Assembly (NCBI RefSeq): GCF_000002425.4
Contig: NC_037258.1
Location: 4,830,024-4,894,023 of the forward strand
Origin: Physcomitrium patens
Lineage: Eukaryota > Streptophyta > Bryopsida > Funariales > Funariaceae
Direction: 5' to 3'
Length of the DNA stretch: 64,000 bases
Below the pieces are notes generated by a model that worked only from the letters and a program-made list of their open reading frames with translations, had not been told where the DNA came from and did no database searches. This document shows, in pieces, positions 46,950 to 60,916 of this stretch; within the stretch, counting starts at the first letter, position 1; every line of letters starts with the position of its first letter. A program made the position numbers and the translations under genes.

Positions 46950-47930
46950 AAAAAGTCAAAAATCTTTTTTTTGAAAAATTCAAAAGATTCAATTTTTTTT
47001 ATAAACAAAGCCTTTATTAAAAAATAAAAATATCTTCAATTAAGAAAAATAAATATATACATATAGAAGTTATAGATGGTCATTTGTTGTGCTTTAAAAA
47101 TATAATCTATAAACTATTTTCTTTAGATGTAGCAAATAAAGATTATAATAGCTTAATAATATTTAATGTCATTAAATCTTCTTCTAATCCAATTACTATA
47201 GGCAATACTTTTTTAGCCATAATCTTCTTTCTTCCTATGATCATTCTATTGATCTTCAAAAAGGAATTCAACCACCATTTAGACCAATCTATAGCTTATC
47301 AAAAAATGAATTGGTTGCACTTATTAGTATATTAACAAGAATTTGGCTAAGAATTTTACATGCCATTTTAAATCTCAAGCATGGACTCTTATCTAATTTG
47401 TAAAGAAAAAAGATGGATCTTTGTAGATGTGTGTGGACTAACGAAGACTCAATAAAATCACCATTAAGAATAAGTATCCTTTATCTTTAATATTAAGACT
47501 TTTCAATCAATTGAATAAAACAAAGCTCTATATGAAAATAGATCTATGAAGAGCATACAACTTGATATGCTTCAAAAAAGAAAATGAATGAAAAAATATA
47601 TTTTAAATTAGGTGTGGGCATTTGGAATATAATATCATATCTTTTGAACTCACAAATGTATCAACTACTTTTTAACATTTAATGAATGATGTCTATTGTA
47701 AATTTTATGATGACTTTATTGTTTGTTATTTAGGCATTATTTTAATCTATTCTAAAAATATAGAATAGTATGAATATCTTATTTTTTATATATTAAAAAA
47801 ATCTAAAAATATAGGATTATAAACCAAAATAAAAAAGTGTATATTTCACATTGCTCAAATTAACTTTTTATGATACATCATTTCAAACAATAGCCTTGTG
47901 ATAGATCTTAAGAGAGTTCAAACTATTACA
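46950..47930 (+). mobile_element. Protease and reverse transcriptase region of chromovirus D
   Basis: Around 47,070-47,220 it reads VIDGHLLCFKN, then NSLIIFNVIKSSSNPITIGN, matching the protease text of H. Reverse transcriptase follows. FYDDFIVCYLGIILIYSKN-like text near 47,700-47,760 marks the palm. Confidence 0.65.
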
Positions 47931-48639
47931 GATTTAAAGATGTCAAAAAAAATTAGAAATGTATAATGTTTTTTTTTGGAATTTGCCAATTATTAACAAA
48001 TCTTTATAAAAAAAAATCTCAAATTGCGGCTCTTCTTATACATTTGACTTATATTGACAAACTTGAGTAGAACAAAGACGTCAAAATATCTTTTGAAGTC
48101 TTAAAGACATCATTTATTTCTAAACCAATCTTATATTATATTAATTTTTTTAAGTTATTTTTTATAGAAACAAATGCATTAAACTTTTTTATGGATGCAA
48201 TATTATTATAAATAAAAAAAATAATAAGTTCTACTTTATAGCTTTTATTTCAATTTTTTTCAGCAATCAAGATCAACTATGACATTCATAACAAAGAACT
48301 TCTTGCAATTGCAGATTCATTTCAATAATAGAGTCATTATCTAGAAGATACTTTTAATTTAATCTTTGTGTATATGGATCACAAAGACTTTAAATATTTC
48401 ATGTTGGCACATATTTTGAATTTTTGTTAAGTATGTTAGAGCATGTCTTTATCAAGATTTTATTTCAAAATAATTTATTGACTCAAAAAATAATAAGATT
48501 TTTTAGATGCTTTTTTTAGAAATTCTTATCTTAAATCAAAGTAAGGATATGAAACTTTTTATTAACAAAAAATAATTTTCTTAAAGCTAAAGCATTTTCA
48601 TCTTTATGCAATGAAATCAACATTAATTATTGATTCAAC

Positions 48640-49995
48640 CTTTTTCAAGCAAGTTCAATTGAATATGTCCTCTTATCTTCTTGTTTATAGTATTAAAAAT
48701 ATTTTTTTAAAGTCTTATGATATTTTAAAGTTTCATTTCAAAAATAATCTATTTTATTTTGAAAGAAAATTATATATTCTAAAAGATATAATACGACTAT
48801 GCATTCTTAAAGCTCATCATGACTTTTCAATAATTAAACATTTTGAATAAAATAAGACTTTGGAACTAATATCTAAAGATTTTTGGTGGCTTCAAATATG
48901 AAAGATAGTCAAAGATTTTTTACAATCATGTAATATTTGTTCAAGATTAAAAACTTGTCTTCATCAATCTTAAAGACTTCTTTAGGCATTATCTATTCTA
49001 GAATAACCATGGTTATTATTTTTTATAGATTTTATTATGGATCTTCCAATCTCAAGTTCTTGTGATTCTATATTCATGATAATAGATTTTTTTTATCAAG
49101 ATGGTACATTTTGTACTATGTACAAAATATATTATATATGAAGAAATAACAATTTTTTTTATTAAAAATATCTATTGCTATCATAGATTATCCAAAGTTA
49201 TTATATTAGATAGATGGATTCAATTTATATCAAGATTTTTAAAAATTATTTTTATAATTTAAAAAACATATATAAATTTATCTTTGACTTTTCATCCTCA
49301 AATCAATAGACAAATTGAGAAAATAAACTAAGTTTTGGAGCAATATTTGAAGTATACCATCAACTACAAATAAGCTGATTGGACAATTGTTTTGCTATTG
49401 GTAAAGTTTGCTTATAATAACATAGTATATTCTTCTATTCAATAAACACTTTTTTTTGCTAATTATAATTTTCATCCATAACTTAATATTTTTGACTTCA
49501 TAAAAATTAATAATCTTATAGTAGAAGATTTGATAAATTATATATCTAAGCTATATACAACAATGAATGCACAAAAGACTAATGCAAATGCATATCATAA
49601 GAAACAATGTCAATTCTATATTGGCAACAAGATATGGTTACTTCATTGCAATAACAAAACTAGTCATTTTTGTAATAAGTTAGATTATTGTAGGCTTGGA
49701 CTATTTTCTATTTGTAAATAAATCAATCTAATTTCTTATTAATTATAACTATTAGAGTCTATGAAGATCCATCTCATATTCTATATATTTCTTCTCGAAT
49801 CATATAAGATAGTAAATATCTTGAGAAGAAATCAAATGCCACCTCTTCTTATAGAAATAGATAATAATAAAGTATTTGAAAGAAAAGAAGTTTTAGACTC
49901 AAGGTAAAATTGAAATAGGTTAGAATATCTTATTCATTTATGCAGACATGATATTAATGAACCTACATAGAAGCCAAAATAGAATTTTGTAAATG
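48640..49995 (+). mobile_element. Integrase and chromodomain region of chromovirus D
   Basis: Integrase pieces include MDLPISSSCDSIFMIID-like text near 49,030-49,090 and HYISKLYTTMNAQKTNA near 49,540-49,590, with CNKLDYCRLGLF near 49,670-49,710. EIDNNKVFERKEVLDSR near 49,855-49,905 starts a decayed chromodomain. Confidence 0.7.
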
Positions 49996-50654
49996 TAGAA
50001 AAGAAGGTTGATGCTTTTTATTGACAACATCCAACAAGATGAAGATAAAAAAAAACAAATATTTGCTTTAAAAGAAATAAAATCTTAAAAAGATAACATT
50101 CTATCTTCTATTATTATTTGTAATTTTTAGATATTTATGGCAATAAAAAGATATAAAACCATCTATCAATAAATTTAATTTAAAAACTATTGTTTGCTAA
50201 CTTATTAGATAAGATATTATAATTGTCACAACCTTGAAGATGACATAATAGACATGAAGATCTTTAAGAATGACATATTATTCCTTGAATAAATGGTGAA
50301 ATATAATATATTTGGAATCACAAACTTGAAAGAGATTCTTAATGTTTGATAATTTCATTAGAAGTAGGAATAATTCTTGATATTATTTCAAATATTTTAT
50401 TTGAAGGGAGTTATGAAGGTATCATTAATAATCAAATAACAAGAAGGTTTTTTTGCTATAGTATAGAATACTATCAATGGCTGAAAAGACCTATCAACTA
50501 TCATCAAAGAAAACAAAGATTAGAGTATGTTAAAAATATAATTTGCAATATTTTGGACTTTTTCAACATATGATGATTGCTCCTTATAGAACTCATTCCT
50601 AGAAGGAGAAAGAGGAAAAGGAGTGATAGAAAAAAAAAGAAGAAAAGATAATAT
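49995..50654 (+). other. 3' untranslated region of chromovirus D
   Basis: It is shared with the downstream regions of C and I and, inverted, E and F. Typical words are TTGCTAACTTATTAGATAA and ATCAATGGCTGAAAAGACCTA. No gene seen. Confidence 0.6.
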
Positions 50655-50882
50655 TATAGACATATATATATATTTATCTAGATAAAAAGTGCTAAATAGA
50701 AGATAAATATAAATATATTTAATGTTATCTTAAAGTAAAGCTTCTTAGAAGCTTTATAGATGTGTATTTGATTTTATAAATATTTATAGCTAATTGATAG
50801 ATTAAAAACTTAACCAACAAATTAGCCATGTGTCACAAGTATAAATAGCTTGTGATATATTTATAATTAATTCATAGATTAG

Positions 50883-51392
50883 TATCAAAGATATAAATCT
50901 TAAAGAAAGAAAATCTCAATATACATTGTATCAATCAAAATCACTCAAAGATGGTATAGTATTAAACTAAAATAGCTATTTCTAAAGACAAGAAGATTGA
51001 AAAGTCTTGAAAGAAGACTAAAGACTAAAAAGGCATTGACAAGAGTAAAGACGGCTTCACTTTTGCCTCTATATATATTCTTAGCTAGAATGGAGTATCT
51101 TATAGAACCTCCAAAATGTATTGACTTTGTAAGATACATATCTTAATTTTCAAAGAAATTTTTCTATATGTGTGCTACATAATTAAATTTTTTAATAAAC
51201 TATCAATACAAGGTTAATTTTTTGATTAAGTTTCTGACCTATCAATCAACTACAAATACATATAAAATAAAAGCAACATCTATGAAGCTTTTAAGAAGCT
51301 GTTCTAAAAAATATTATAAAATTAATATATTTTTATTTATTTTTATTTAATCATATAGATAAATATTAAAATAAATATGTATGTTCATGACA
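50883..51392 (-). repeat. 3' LTR of chromovirus E (family A)
   Basis: It runs from TATCAAAGATATAAATC (compare TGTCAAGGATAT) to TATGTTCATGACA. It contains AATAGCTATTTCTAAAGACA, CATTGACAAGAGTAAAG and CTATATATATTCTTAGCTAG. It cuts the 3' LTR of chromovirus D. Confidence 0.8.
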
Positions 51393-51982
51393 TTATCCCT
51401 CTTTTTATAGATAGGTTTTATGAAGTGCAATTATTATATGTTCAAAAAATCTAAGATGCGACAAATTATATTTACCATATACTCAAATATTTGTTCTCTT
51501 TGAAGATAGTTAATAGGTCCTCTCAGCCATTGATAGTATCACATATTAAGGCAAGAAGACCATCCTATTATTTGATTATAATTGAAGCCTTTATTACTCC
51601 CTTCAAATAAAATATTTGAAATACCATTAGGAGCCATTGTGTCTTCTAATAAAATTTCCAAACATTGGAAGTCTCTTCTAAGGTTGAAATACCAAAAACA
51701 TTGTATTTTTCTATCTATTCAAAGAAGGACATGTTATTCTTGAGGATCTTTATTTCAATTATATTGTCTTGAAGGTTGTAATAATTACAATATTTTATTT
51801 GATAAATTAGCAAGTGATAGCTTTTGAATTGAATTTGTTGGTTGTTGGTTTTTCATCTTCTTAACATTACAAATGCACAAAAGTATTAAATAAGAGTAGA
51901 AGGTCAGATTCTATCTTTCTTAGCTTTTATTTTTTTTATAGCAAAAATTTGTTATTCTTCATCTTCATTTTCATAGATGTTG

Positions 51983-52171
51983 TTAATGAAAAACCTCAAC
52001 CTTCTTTGTTGCATTTGTAAATATTTTTTGCTGGCTTCCATGTACATTTACTAATATCATATTTGTACCAATAAATAAGATATATAACCTATTTTTACAC
52101 CACCTTGAATCTAAGACTTCTTTTATTTTAAATTCTTGATTATTATCTACTTCTATAGAAAGAAGTGGCAT
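51983..52171 (-). mobile_element. Chromodomain region of chromovirus E
   Basis: Readable text: EVDNNQEFKIKEVLDSRW, then NRLYILFIGTNMILVNVHGS, aligned with the chromodomains of H, D and I. It follows integrase, as in all chromoviruses. Confidence 0.7.
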
Positions 52172-52776
52172 TTGTCTTCATCCTAAGATATTCATTGTCT
52201 TATATGGCTTAAAAAGAGATATATAAAATACATGATGGATCTTCATAGACTTTAATAGATTTAATCAATAAGCAATATGATTGACTTATTCACTAACAAA
52301 AAAGATCTAAATCTACAATAGTTCAATTTGTCACAAAGATGAGTAATCTTAATATTATGATAAAATAGCCATACCTTGTCATCTATGTTTAATTGTGGTT
52401 ATTCTTTGCAATAGGCATCTCCATTGATCTATTGTGGTTCTTGAGCTTCCTCTAATTATGCCTTCATTGTTGCATATAGCTTTGTTAAATGATTTGCCAA
52501 ACCTTCTGCTATAAGATTATCAAATTTTGAAAAGTAAAAAGTAACAAATCATAGATGATGACCATAATTGAAAAAAAAAAATTTATTGGATAAAAAAAAT
52601 ATATCAAATTATTGTATAAATGGAAAAAGAGTTGTACAATGATCTTGATGATAGTTGATGGTACACCTCAAATACTACTCTAAAACTTGATTCATCTATT
52701 TTGTTTGCCCATTAATTTGAAGATGAGAAGTAAAATAGAGCTTTATATCCACTTTTAAAATCTTAAAAAAGATTTT

Positions 52777-53779
52777 TCAAAATCTTGATATGAATTGAGT
52801 CCTTCTATTTGATGTAATATCTTTGGACAATCCAAGATAATGATAGATATTATCAAGAAAAAGCTTAGCTATTTCTTGACTTATAATGGATTTTATATAT
52901 AATACAAAGTATGCTATTTTGATAAAAAAATCTACTATTACAAATATAGAATCATATAAACGTAAGATTGAAAGATTTGTGATAAAATCTATAGAAACAA
53001 AAGACCATTGTTGTTCCAAAATAGATAATAGCTGAAGAAGTCTATAAAGTCAATGATGAGGAGTTTTGGATCTTGAACAAATATCATATGATTGTAAAAA
53101 TTCTTTAATTGCCTTTTATATTTGAGGCCACCAAAAATCTTTAGATACTAGTTCCAAAGTCTAGTTGTATCCAAAATATTCAGCTATTAAAAAGTCATGA
53201 CAAGCTTAAAGAATATGTAATTGTACTTTGCCTTCTAGAATGTATAATCATCCCTTGAAATAGACTAGATTATTTTTAAATTTAAACTTAAAAGTATCAT
53301 GATATATAAAAGAATTATTCTTAATATCATGAATACAAAGTTTAGAAGACATATTTGATTGAATTTACTTGACAAAGCTTTAATCAATATTTAATGTTGA
53401 TTTTATTATTAAAAAAAAATATTTTTTGTTGATCAAAAGCTGTATTTCTTTCTTTTGGTGCAAGATAAGAATATTTAAAAAGAACATCTGATAAACCTTG
53501 TTGTTTTTTAGATCTATAGGTGATTTTGAAATTAAATCTTGATAAAAATATATTCCAATGAACTAGGCAATGATTCAAAATACGTACTAATATGAAATAT
53601 TTAAGATTCTTATTATCTATATATATAATAATTATACTAAAAGTACCTTCTAAATAATGATGCCATTTTTAAAATAAATCCACGATTGTAAGAAGCTCTT
53701 TGTTGTGGATCTCGTAGTTAATCTCAACTACTTAAAATTTCTTGGAATGAAAAGCAAGCAAGTGGAGCTTATCATCTAT
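52777..53779 (-). mobile_element. Integrase core and RNase H end of chromovirus E
   Basis: Integrase core: SIDFITNLSILRLYDSIFVI, then FLDNIYHYLGLSKDITSNRR. At 53,384-53,578 the end of RNase H reads HWNIFLSRFNFKITYRSKKQ followed by QGLSDVLFKYSYL, a text shared by Ty3 chromoviruses. Confidence 0.75.
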
Positions 53780-54305
53780 TATCAAGGACATGAATCTTGA
53801 AGAAAGAAAATCCTTAATATATTCTTGTGTCATTGAAAAAATTACAAAGTCATTCAAGGATGATATAATGCTGAATTAGAATGGCTATTGCTAAAAAGAA
53901 GACACTAAAAAGTCTTGAAACAAGATTAAATATTAAAAAGATATTGACAAGAGTGAAGAAGGCTTCAATCTTGTCTCCATATATACTCTTAATTAGGAGC
54001 TATATAGCAATGTCCTATAAGATCTCTAAAACATGTTAATTTTATAAGACACATATATTAATTTATAAAGCAAGTTTTTTATATATGTACCACATAGTTA
54101 ACTTGTTCCACAAACTATCAATATGAGGTTAATATGTTGATGAAGTTTCTAATCTATCAATCAACTACAAACATATGTAAAGTCAAAGCAATGTCTATGA
54201 AGCTTCTAGAAAGCTTTTTTAGAAGATATTATGAAATTAATCTATTTTTATCTACTTTTATCTACTTTTATCTACTTCTACTTATTCATATCAATATTTA
54301 TTAGA

Positions 54306-54356
<51 letters not shown>

Positions 54357-54361
54357 TGACA
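53780..54361 (-). repeat. 3' LTR of chromovirus F
   Basis: It starts TATCAAGGACATGAATC and ends TTTTTGACA. A TA run (54,307-54,352) expands its outer end. Confidence 0.85.
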
Positions 54362-54606
54362 TTCCTCTTCTTTTTAGAGATGAATTCTATGAAGAGTAGT
54401 CATCATGTGTTGATGAAATTCAAGATGTGGTAAATTATATTTATTACATATTTTGATCTTTGCTCTCTTTAAAGATGGTTAATAGGTCTTCTCAGCCATT
54501 GATAGTGTCTTATATCAAGGCAAGAAGACCACTTTATTATTTGATTGTTATTGAAGCCTTCATAATTTCCTTCAAATAAATTACTTAGAACATCATTAGG
54601 AATTGT

Positions 54607-54671
54607 TTCAACATTATCAAACTATCAAACATTATCAAACTATCAAACATTATCAAATTATCAAACATTAA
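54607..54671. repeat. 18-bp minisatellite
   Basis: AAACATTATCAAACTATC is repeated about 3.5 times in the UTR of chromovirus F. The equivalent place in E has no array. Confidence 0.9.
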
Positions 54672-54878
54672 GAGTTTCTTTGAAGGTTGTGATATCAAAT
54701 ATGTTATAACTTGCCATCTATTCAAGAAAGAATATGTTGTTCTTGAGAATCTTCATCTCGATTATATTATCTTGAAGGTTGTGACAATCATAATGTCTTG
54801 TCTGATATGTCAATAAATGAAAGTTCTTTAGTTGAATTTGCAAGTTGTTGGTTCTCTATCTCTTTAGGATTGTCGTGA

Positions 54879-56394
54879 TGTAACACGACTAATAGGTGAA
54901 AGAGTGTGGAAATTATTATAATGTAGGAGATCTTAGTTCAAAGTATTAGAACAAATTATCTTAGAAATATAGTTAATAGTGAAAGAGATAGTAAAACTAA
55001 AAGGTACCAATGTTTCTTTTTAAAAAGGTGACTTCTATTTATTTTATAGGACCATAATTAAGACAAAAAAAGTAGATTGGAAAAATAAATAATATAGACA
55101 TCTTTAAGAAGAAGTTAAGAGTAAATTGTAGCAAAAATTACTTAGAAAAACTAGATATTGATATCCAAAGAGGGCCGGTTATTAATCTGGGTCGAAATCA
55201 TACCCTGAGGCACAAAACCAAGCACCTACGGCAACTCAGAGATTCTTTTGGAAATCGAAGAGTGGGGTTTGATAGCATATTAGATAAGATTTTTATAAGC
55301 ATTGGTTTTGGATGATTTGGAGTTGTTATGACTTTGTAAGAGCTTTACAAAGTCAAGATTGTTTTTGGATGACTTGGGGTTTGTGAAATAAAATAGGGTT
55401 GATGTTTCTAGTGATTTCAAGAGTTTTGTAATAGATCTACAAGTGAAATTTTGTAGATTAATGGTCATAGTTGTGCTCAATATATGTTATAAATCTTTGC
55501 TCAATCTAATGATTTAATTGAGAATTATTGAGGTTTAAATGGGTCAAGGACTTAGAAAGTAGAATTTTAGGTCCAATGAGGGTTTTTAAGATTTCTTGCA
55601 ATCTACTAATTGGATTGGAGTAAAATTTGTGCAAAAAGATATGAGACTTTTTTTTATATGTGTATGAGAATTTTGAGATCAATCGAATGGTAAAAAGAAG
55701 AGATATTGGCTCTGAAATATTGGCATCAAGGTTGAAGGAGGCCAATCAATACTTGAGCACATTTTTGAGATTATCATCTATTTGATAATTTCGATCCTTT
55801 TCAAATTTTTTGTGCTTGTTTTCAACTTAATTTTTAAAAAGTGTGAAAAATTTGAGATAAGATCGACAGTTCATTCAATAGTTATTGAGGTTTAAATATG
55901 TTGTTGGAATTACTAGGATTTGGTTAGGTTTTGGTTTAGGGTTTAGAGTTTGGTTAGTGTTTGGTTTAGGGCTTAGAGTTTAGTTAGGATTTGATTTAGG
56001 ATTAAGATTTGATTAGGATTCGATTTAGTATTTAGAGTTTGGTTTAAGATTGGGATTCGGTTTAGGATTTAGGATTTTATTAGGATTTGTTTAGGGTTTA
56101 AGATTTAATTAGTTTTGGCCTAAATTTTGAATGAAGTTCAATAGGATTTTAACTAGGATTAAATTAAGATTGAATTGACATGTATTTGAAATATATTTGT
56201 GATAATTGTAATATTTCTTTGAAATTTCTTTGAGGTTTCTTTGAATTTGATTAAAGCTTGCTTAGTATTATTATGGTGTAATTGAAGTTTAGTTAGTATT
56301 CTATTAGAGCTAGAATTTTGTTGTTGTAATTTCCATTCTATCTTCTACAATCAAATACCCGGAGCATTCTTAAGTAAGACTTCACGTATTACAA
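54879..56394 (+). mobile_element. Solo LTR of family B, copy 3, inserted in F
   Basis: It starts TGTCGTGATGTAACACGAC and ends CACGTATTACAACA. It interrupts the UTR of F, which resumes with CGTTACAAATACG (compare TTACAAATGCAC in E near 51,868). It has better preserved ends than copies 1 and 2. The TTTAGG-type array is at about 55,905-56,110. No internal region. Confidence 0.8.
55905..56110 (+). repeat. Degenerate TTTAGG-type array inside LTR B copy 3
   Basis: Variants of GGTTTAGGGTTTAGAGTTTG, the most G-rich of the four arrays, with GTTTAGGGTTTAG close to the plant telomere unit TTTAGGG. Confidence 0.75.
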
Positions 56395-56554
56395 CAACGT
56401 TACAAATACGTAGAAGCTATAAAAAAGAATAGAAGGTAGAGTGGTATCTTTATTTGATCTTGTTTCTATTATTACAAAGATTTGCTATTTTTTTCTTGAT
56501 TTTGATAAATTTTTTCAATAAAAAGCTTCAATTTTCTTTGCTATATTTGTAAGA

Positions 56555-56705
56555 TTTTTTGTTGGCTTTCATGTGCATTCAATAATATTATATCCATATC
56601 AATGAATAAGATATTTTAACCTATTTTAGTGCCACCTTAAATCTAAGACTTCTTCTACTTCAAACTATTGATTATTATTCATTTCTATAGAATGAAGTGG
56701 CATTT
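56555..56705 (-). mobile_element. Chromodomain region of chromovirus F
   Basis: It aligns with the E chromodomain region: the complement reads EMNNNQ, EVEEVLDLRW and similar text ending before the integrase tail. It is decayed. Confidence 0.6.
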
Positions 56706-56749
56706 ATCTTCTTCTCAAGATATTCACTATCTTATATGGTTCAAGAAGA

Positions 56750-57960
56750 GACATGTGAAATATAAGATGCCTCTTTATAAACTCTAGTAGATATAATTGA
56801 TAAGCAATATACTTCATTTGTTCATTAATTAAAATAGGCCTAAACCTACGATAGTCCAATTTGTAACAATGATGATTAGTCTTAATACTAAGACAAAATA
56901 ATCATACATTGTCATCTACGTTGAATTGTAGTTGTTCTTTGTAATAGGCATCTATATTACTTTTTTTTTGTTCTTGACCTTCCTTTAATTGCTCCTTCAT
57001 TATTGCATATAACTTTAACAAACAATTTGCCAAATCTTTAGTAGGAAGATTATTAATATTTGAAAAGTCAATAATATCAAGTCATGGAAGATAATCATAA
57101 TTAATAAAAAAAGATACTTATTGAGTGGAAGAATATATTATATTATTATATACAAACTCTACCAATGGTAAAATAGTTGTCAAATCATCTTGATGTTAAT
57201 TGTTAGTACACTTTAAGTACTGCTACAAAACTTGATTTATCTATTTCGTTTATCCATCAATGTGAGGATGAAAAGCCAAAGAGAGCTTTATATCCACCTT
57301 TAAAATCTTGAAAAAGATTATCCAAAATCTTGATATAAATTAAGCTGCCTTATTTAATATAATATCTTTAGGCAATTTGTGATAGCGATTGATGTTGTTA
57401 CAAAAAAGTATAGTCATTTTTTTTTTACTTGTGATAGATTTTGTACATGGTATAAAATATGCCATCTTAGTAAAATGATCTATTACCACGAATATAGAAT
57501 CATACGAATCTGGGATTGAAACATCTATGATAAAATCCATAGAAACAAAAGATCATAATTGTTTTGGAATAAGTAATAGCTGAAGAAGTCTATAAGGTCA
57601 ATGGTAAGGAGTTTTTAATCTTGAACAAATATCACATGATTGTACAAAGACTTTGATTGCCTTTCACATTTGAGGCCACTATAAAACTCTTGATATTAGC
57701 TCCAAAGTCTTATTGTATCCAAAATATCTAGTTGCTGAAAATTCATGACGAGTTTGAAGAATACATAATTATGCTCTACCTTTCGGAATATATAATTGTC
57801 CCTTAAAATAGAGTAGGTTGTTTTTGAACTCAAACCTAGAAGTATCATGAGACTTAAAAGAATTATTCTTGATATTATGGATAAGAGAATGAGAAGATAT
57901 ACTTGATTGAATTTGCTTGAGAAATATTAAGTCAACAACTAATGTTAATTTTATTACTTA
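56750..57960 (-). mobile_element. Integrase region of chromovirus F
   Basis: At 57,340-57,540 it reads MDFIIDVSIPDSYDSIFVVI, then DHFTKMAYFIPCTKSIT and NNINRYHKLPKDIIL, the integrase core. The tail (56,750-57,300) and the zinc-binding N-terminal part (57,600-57,850) align with E and H. Confidence 0.75.
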
Positions 57961-57969
57961 AAGGTGAAA

Positions 57970-59400
57970 ATATTTTGGCTTCAAGAGAATCATTCATTAT
58001 TGATCAAAAGATGTACCTCTTTCTTTTGGTACAAGATAAGAACATCTAGAAAAGACGTCTGTCAAAACTTATTATTTTTTGGATTGATAAGTGATCTTGA
58101 AATCAAATATTGTAAAAACATGCTCCAATGAGCTTGGCGACAATTCAAAATATGTATTGAAATGAAATACTTAAGGTTCTTGTGATTTATATATATTGTG
58201 ATTGGACTCAAGGCACCTTCTAAATAATGATGTCATTCTTGAAATGAATCTACAATTACAAGGAATTTTTTGTTGTGGATCTTATAATTAATCTAGGCTG
58301 CTAAATTTTTTTAGAATTAAAAGCTACTAGATGGAATTTATCATCTATTCCCATTTAAGATAATATTGCACCTAAGGCAAAGTTTGATGCATTTGTTTCT
58401 ATGAAAAATGCCTTAAAAAATTCAATATAATATAAGATTAGTTCAAAAATAAACTCTTTTGTAAAGCATCAAACAATGCTTTGGCTCCTTTACTCTACTC
58501 AAGTTTGTCTTTACAAATGAAATGTGTAAGTGGAGCTTCAACTTGAAAAAAATTCTTGATGAAGATGTAATAATTCTTGGCAAAGCCTAAAAAGTATTGC
58601 ATATTTCTTATTATTTTTACAATCTTCCAATCTATGATAATCTAGACCTTCTTCAAATCCATCATTAGCTCTTTATTGAAATTGATGTATCCTAGGAAGT
58701 TAACTTGAGTAGTGTAGAATATACACTTTTCTAATTTTGTATATAATCTTGCATCTTTAAGTTTTTGTAATACATGATAAATTTAAACTTCATATTTATT
58801 TCTATTCTTAGAATAGATTTAGATATTGTTAAAATAATAGATAAAAAAATCATTAAGAAATTCACAAAAAAAATCATTCATTAGATGTTGAAAAGCAGTT
58901 GGTACATTTATGAATCCAAAAGATATGATATTATATTCAAAATACCCATACCTGTTTGAAAACATAATTTTATTTATTAATTTCTATCTTTAATGCATAT
59001 CAGATTATATATTCTTCATAGATCTATTTTTTTATAGACCTTTGCTTGATTGAGTTGATCAAGAGGTCTTAAAATTGAAAGTAGAAGATACCTATTCTTG
59101 ATGGCAATCTTGTTGAATCCTTGATAGTCTACACATATCCATAGATATTCATCTTTTTTCTTCACAAATTAAGATAGGAGCTCTACGTAGAAATTTAAAA
59201 TGCTATATGAAATTCTTAGCTAAGTTCTCATCAATATATTCCTTGAATATAAGTAACTAATTTTGTAATAGGCTATAGATTGGTCTAAATGGTGGTTGAG
59301 ATTTTTCATGAAGATCAATCAAACAATCATAAGGACAATGCTCTAAATTTTTTTTTACATTCTTCTTTTAAAACATTTTCTAAAAATCTTGATACTAACT
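57970..59400 (-). mobile_element. RNase H and reverse transcriptase region of chromovirus F
   Basis: It aligns with H (21.1-22.4 kb), D and E. The sequence near 59,280-59,340 shows the uninterrupted version of the site where element N landed in H (GGTCTAAATGGTGGTTGAG against CCAAACGG|ACGGTGGTTGAG). Confidence 0.7.
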
Positions 59401-60916
59401 TGGAATACTACTTGTCGTCTTCTCACTATAAAAAATAGGCATGGCATATATAGAAAAAAATGACCTTTCTTTAGTAGCATGCATAAAAGCTTTTGCATCT
59501 ATAAATAAGAATTTGGATGTACTAGACTTATGTATTTCTACTTGATTGATGGGATTTTGGATTAAACTATTAAAAAAATTAAGGTTACAACAAATCCAAT
59601 CTATCTAAAGATTATACTTTTCTAGGACAATAAACTTAAAATAATCAAATTCGACAAAGAACTTATTAGATTAAATATTACTATGCTATTATGATATTTA
59701 ATTGATACATCTAAAGGAATAATCTCATATGTAATATCTCCAAAAGATAACAAATGACTATCTTTGACTTCTACATGTGTAGATTTTTTTTTTTGACTAA
59801 TAATATTTTTTTATTTTTTTAATAAAATCTCCTCTATAAAATAGATTGAGGCTCTTGAATCTAATAAAATTAAGATTTTGTGATTTTTTGATCTTAAATA
59901 AAATTCATTGTAAAATAAGATGAGAGAACTGGAGAAAGAATAACACCTTTAGGAGGAGTTTCATAAGTTTCTAGCTATACAATCTCTATTGTAATTGGAA
60001 TTTTTTTTCTGACACATTGTCATCTTTGAAAACCATGATTCTCATTTTTTGGTTGCATTGTTAGTTTGGAAAATATTGAGCAATGTGTTTAGTTTCTCCT
60101 TATTATAAGCATAATCCTCTTAATATTGTTAAATCTTTTTCTACTCCATGAGGGATTCAAAACATACTATATCAATTTGAATTGATTCTAGGCTTGACAA
60201 ATGAGTTTCTAAAAACTTGGGAGCTGTCATCATTATTTGATTTATTCTTTTTCAACCAAGTCTTTATTCTTAACATCTTTCAAATAATCAATTGTCCCAT
60301 GTAATGGCTTGAGTAATAAATTATTTCAAAGATTTTTCTTTTGATATTATTAGTAATAAATCTTTGATATTATCTTTCAATTCATATCAAAATTGACTAA
60401 TAAGGACTTTATTATTCCAATCCATGTTGCAAGCAAGATTTTGGAATTCAACAATATATATGATGGCTGGTTGTGATCATTGTTGTAAAGATAATAGCTT
60501 GGTCTCTGCTACTCTTTCTTAATCATTTTTTTCAAATATGGCCATAAAAACTTCTTGGAATGAATTCAAATCATGAAGGAGTCGCAAATATTTTTTTTTA
60601 TCAAAGGTATAACCAAGAGAGAGTACTTCCTGATAGAAGAGTGCCTATAAATTTGACTCGAATAAATCCATTGGGATATTGGAAGAAATGCAATCTTAGA
60701 TAGAGCTTGATTTGTTGTAGAAATCCTTGAAATTTTGATCTTCTTCCATCAAACTTTTCATACATACTAATCTTTTTTCTATCATACTTATAAAATCAAA
60801 ACTTCTTGGATTTGGTTGTGAGGTCAATCTACTTGCTTCTTTGAACTGTACAACTTCTTGCCACATACTTTGAACTTCTTTTATAGGCTTAGGAATAATA
60901 CTTCTATAATTCATGT
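59400..60916 (-). mobile_element. Protease and gag region of chromovirus F
   Basis: Protease-like text lies at about 59,500-59,950 and a zinc-knuckle region near 60,080-60,120. Gag runs to the start near 60,914; its N-terminus reads MNYRSIIPKPIKEVQSMWQE, then FKEASRLTSQPNPRSFDFIS. The solo LTR that follows separates it from the leader. Confidence 0.65.

Larger units (their letters stand above)
45008..50882 (+). mobile_element. Chromovirus D, 5' LTR to partial 3' LTR (outermost element of the right-hand nest)
   Basis: The 5' LTR is 45,008-45,558 and the 3' LTR begins near 50,655 and is cut at 50,882 by element E. In between, on the plus strand: leader, gag (about 45,830-46,740), protease (about 46,950-47,230), reverse transcriptase (about 47,330-47,930), RNase H (about 48,000-48,400), integrase (about 48,640-49,720), chromodomain (about 49,840-49,990). 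The remaining 3' LTR should lie beyond the window. It is heavily broken and old. Confidence 0.8.
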
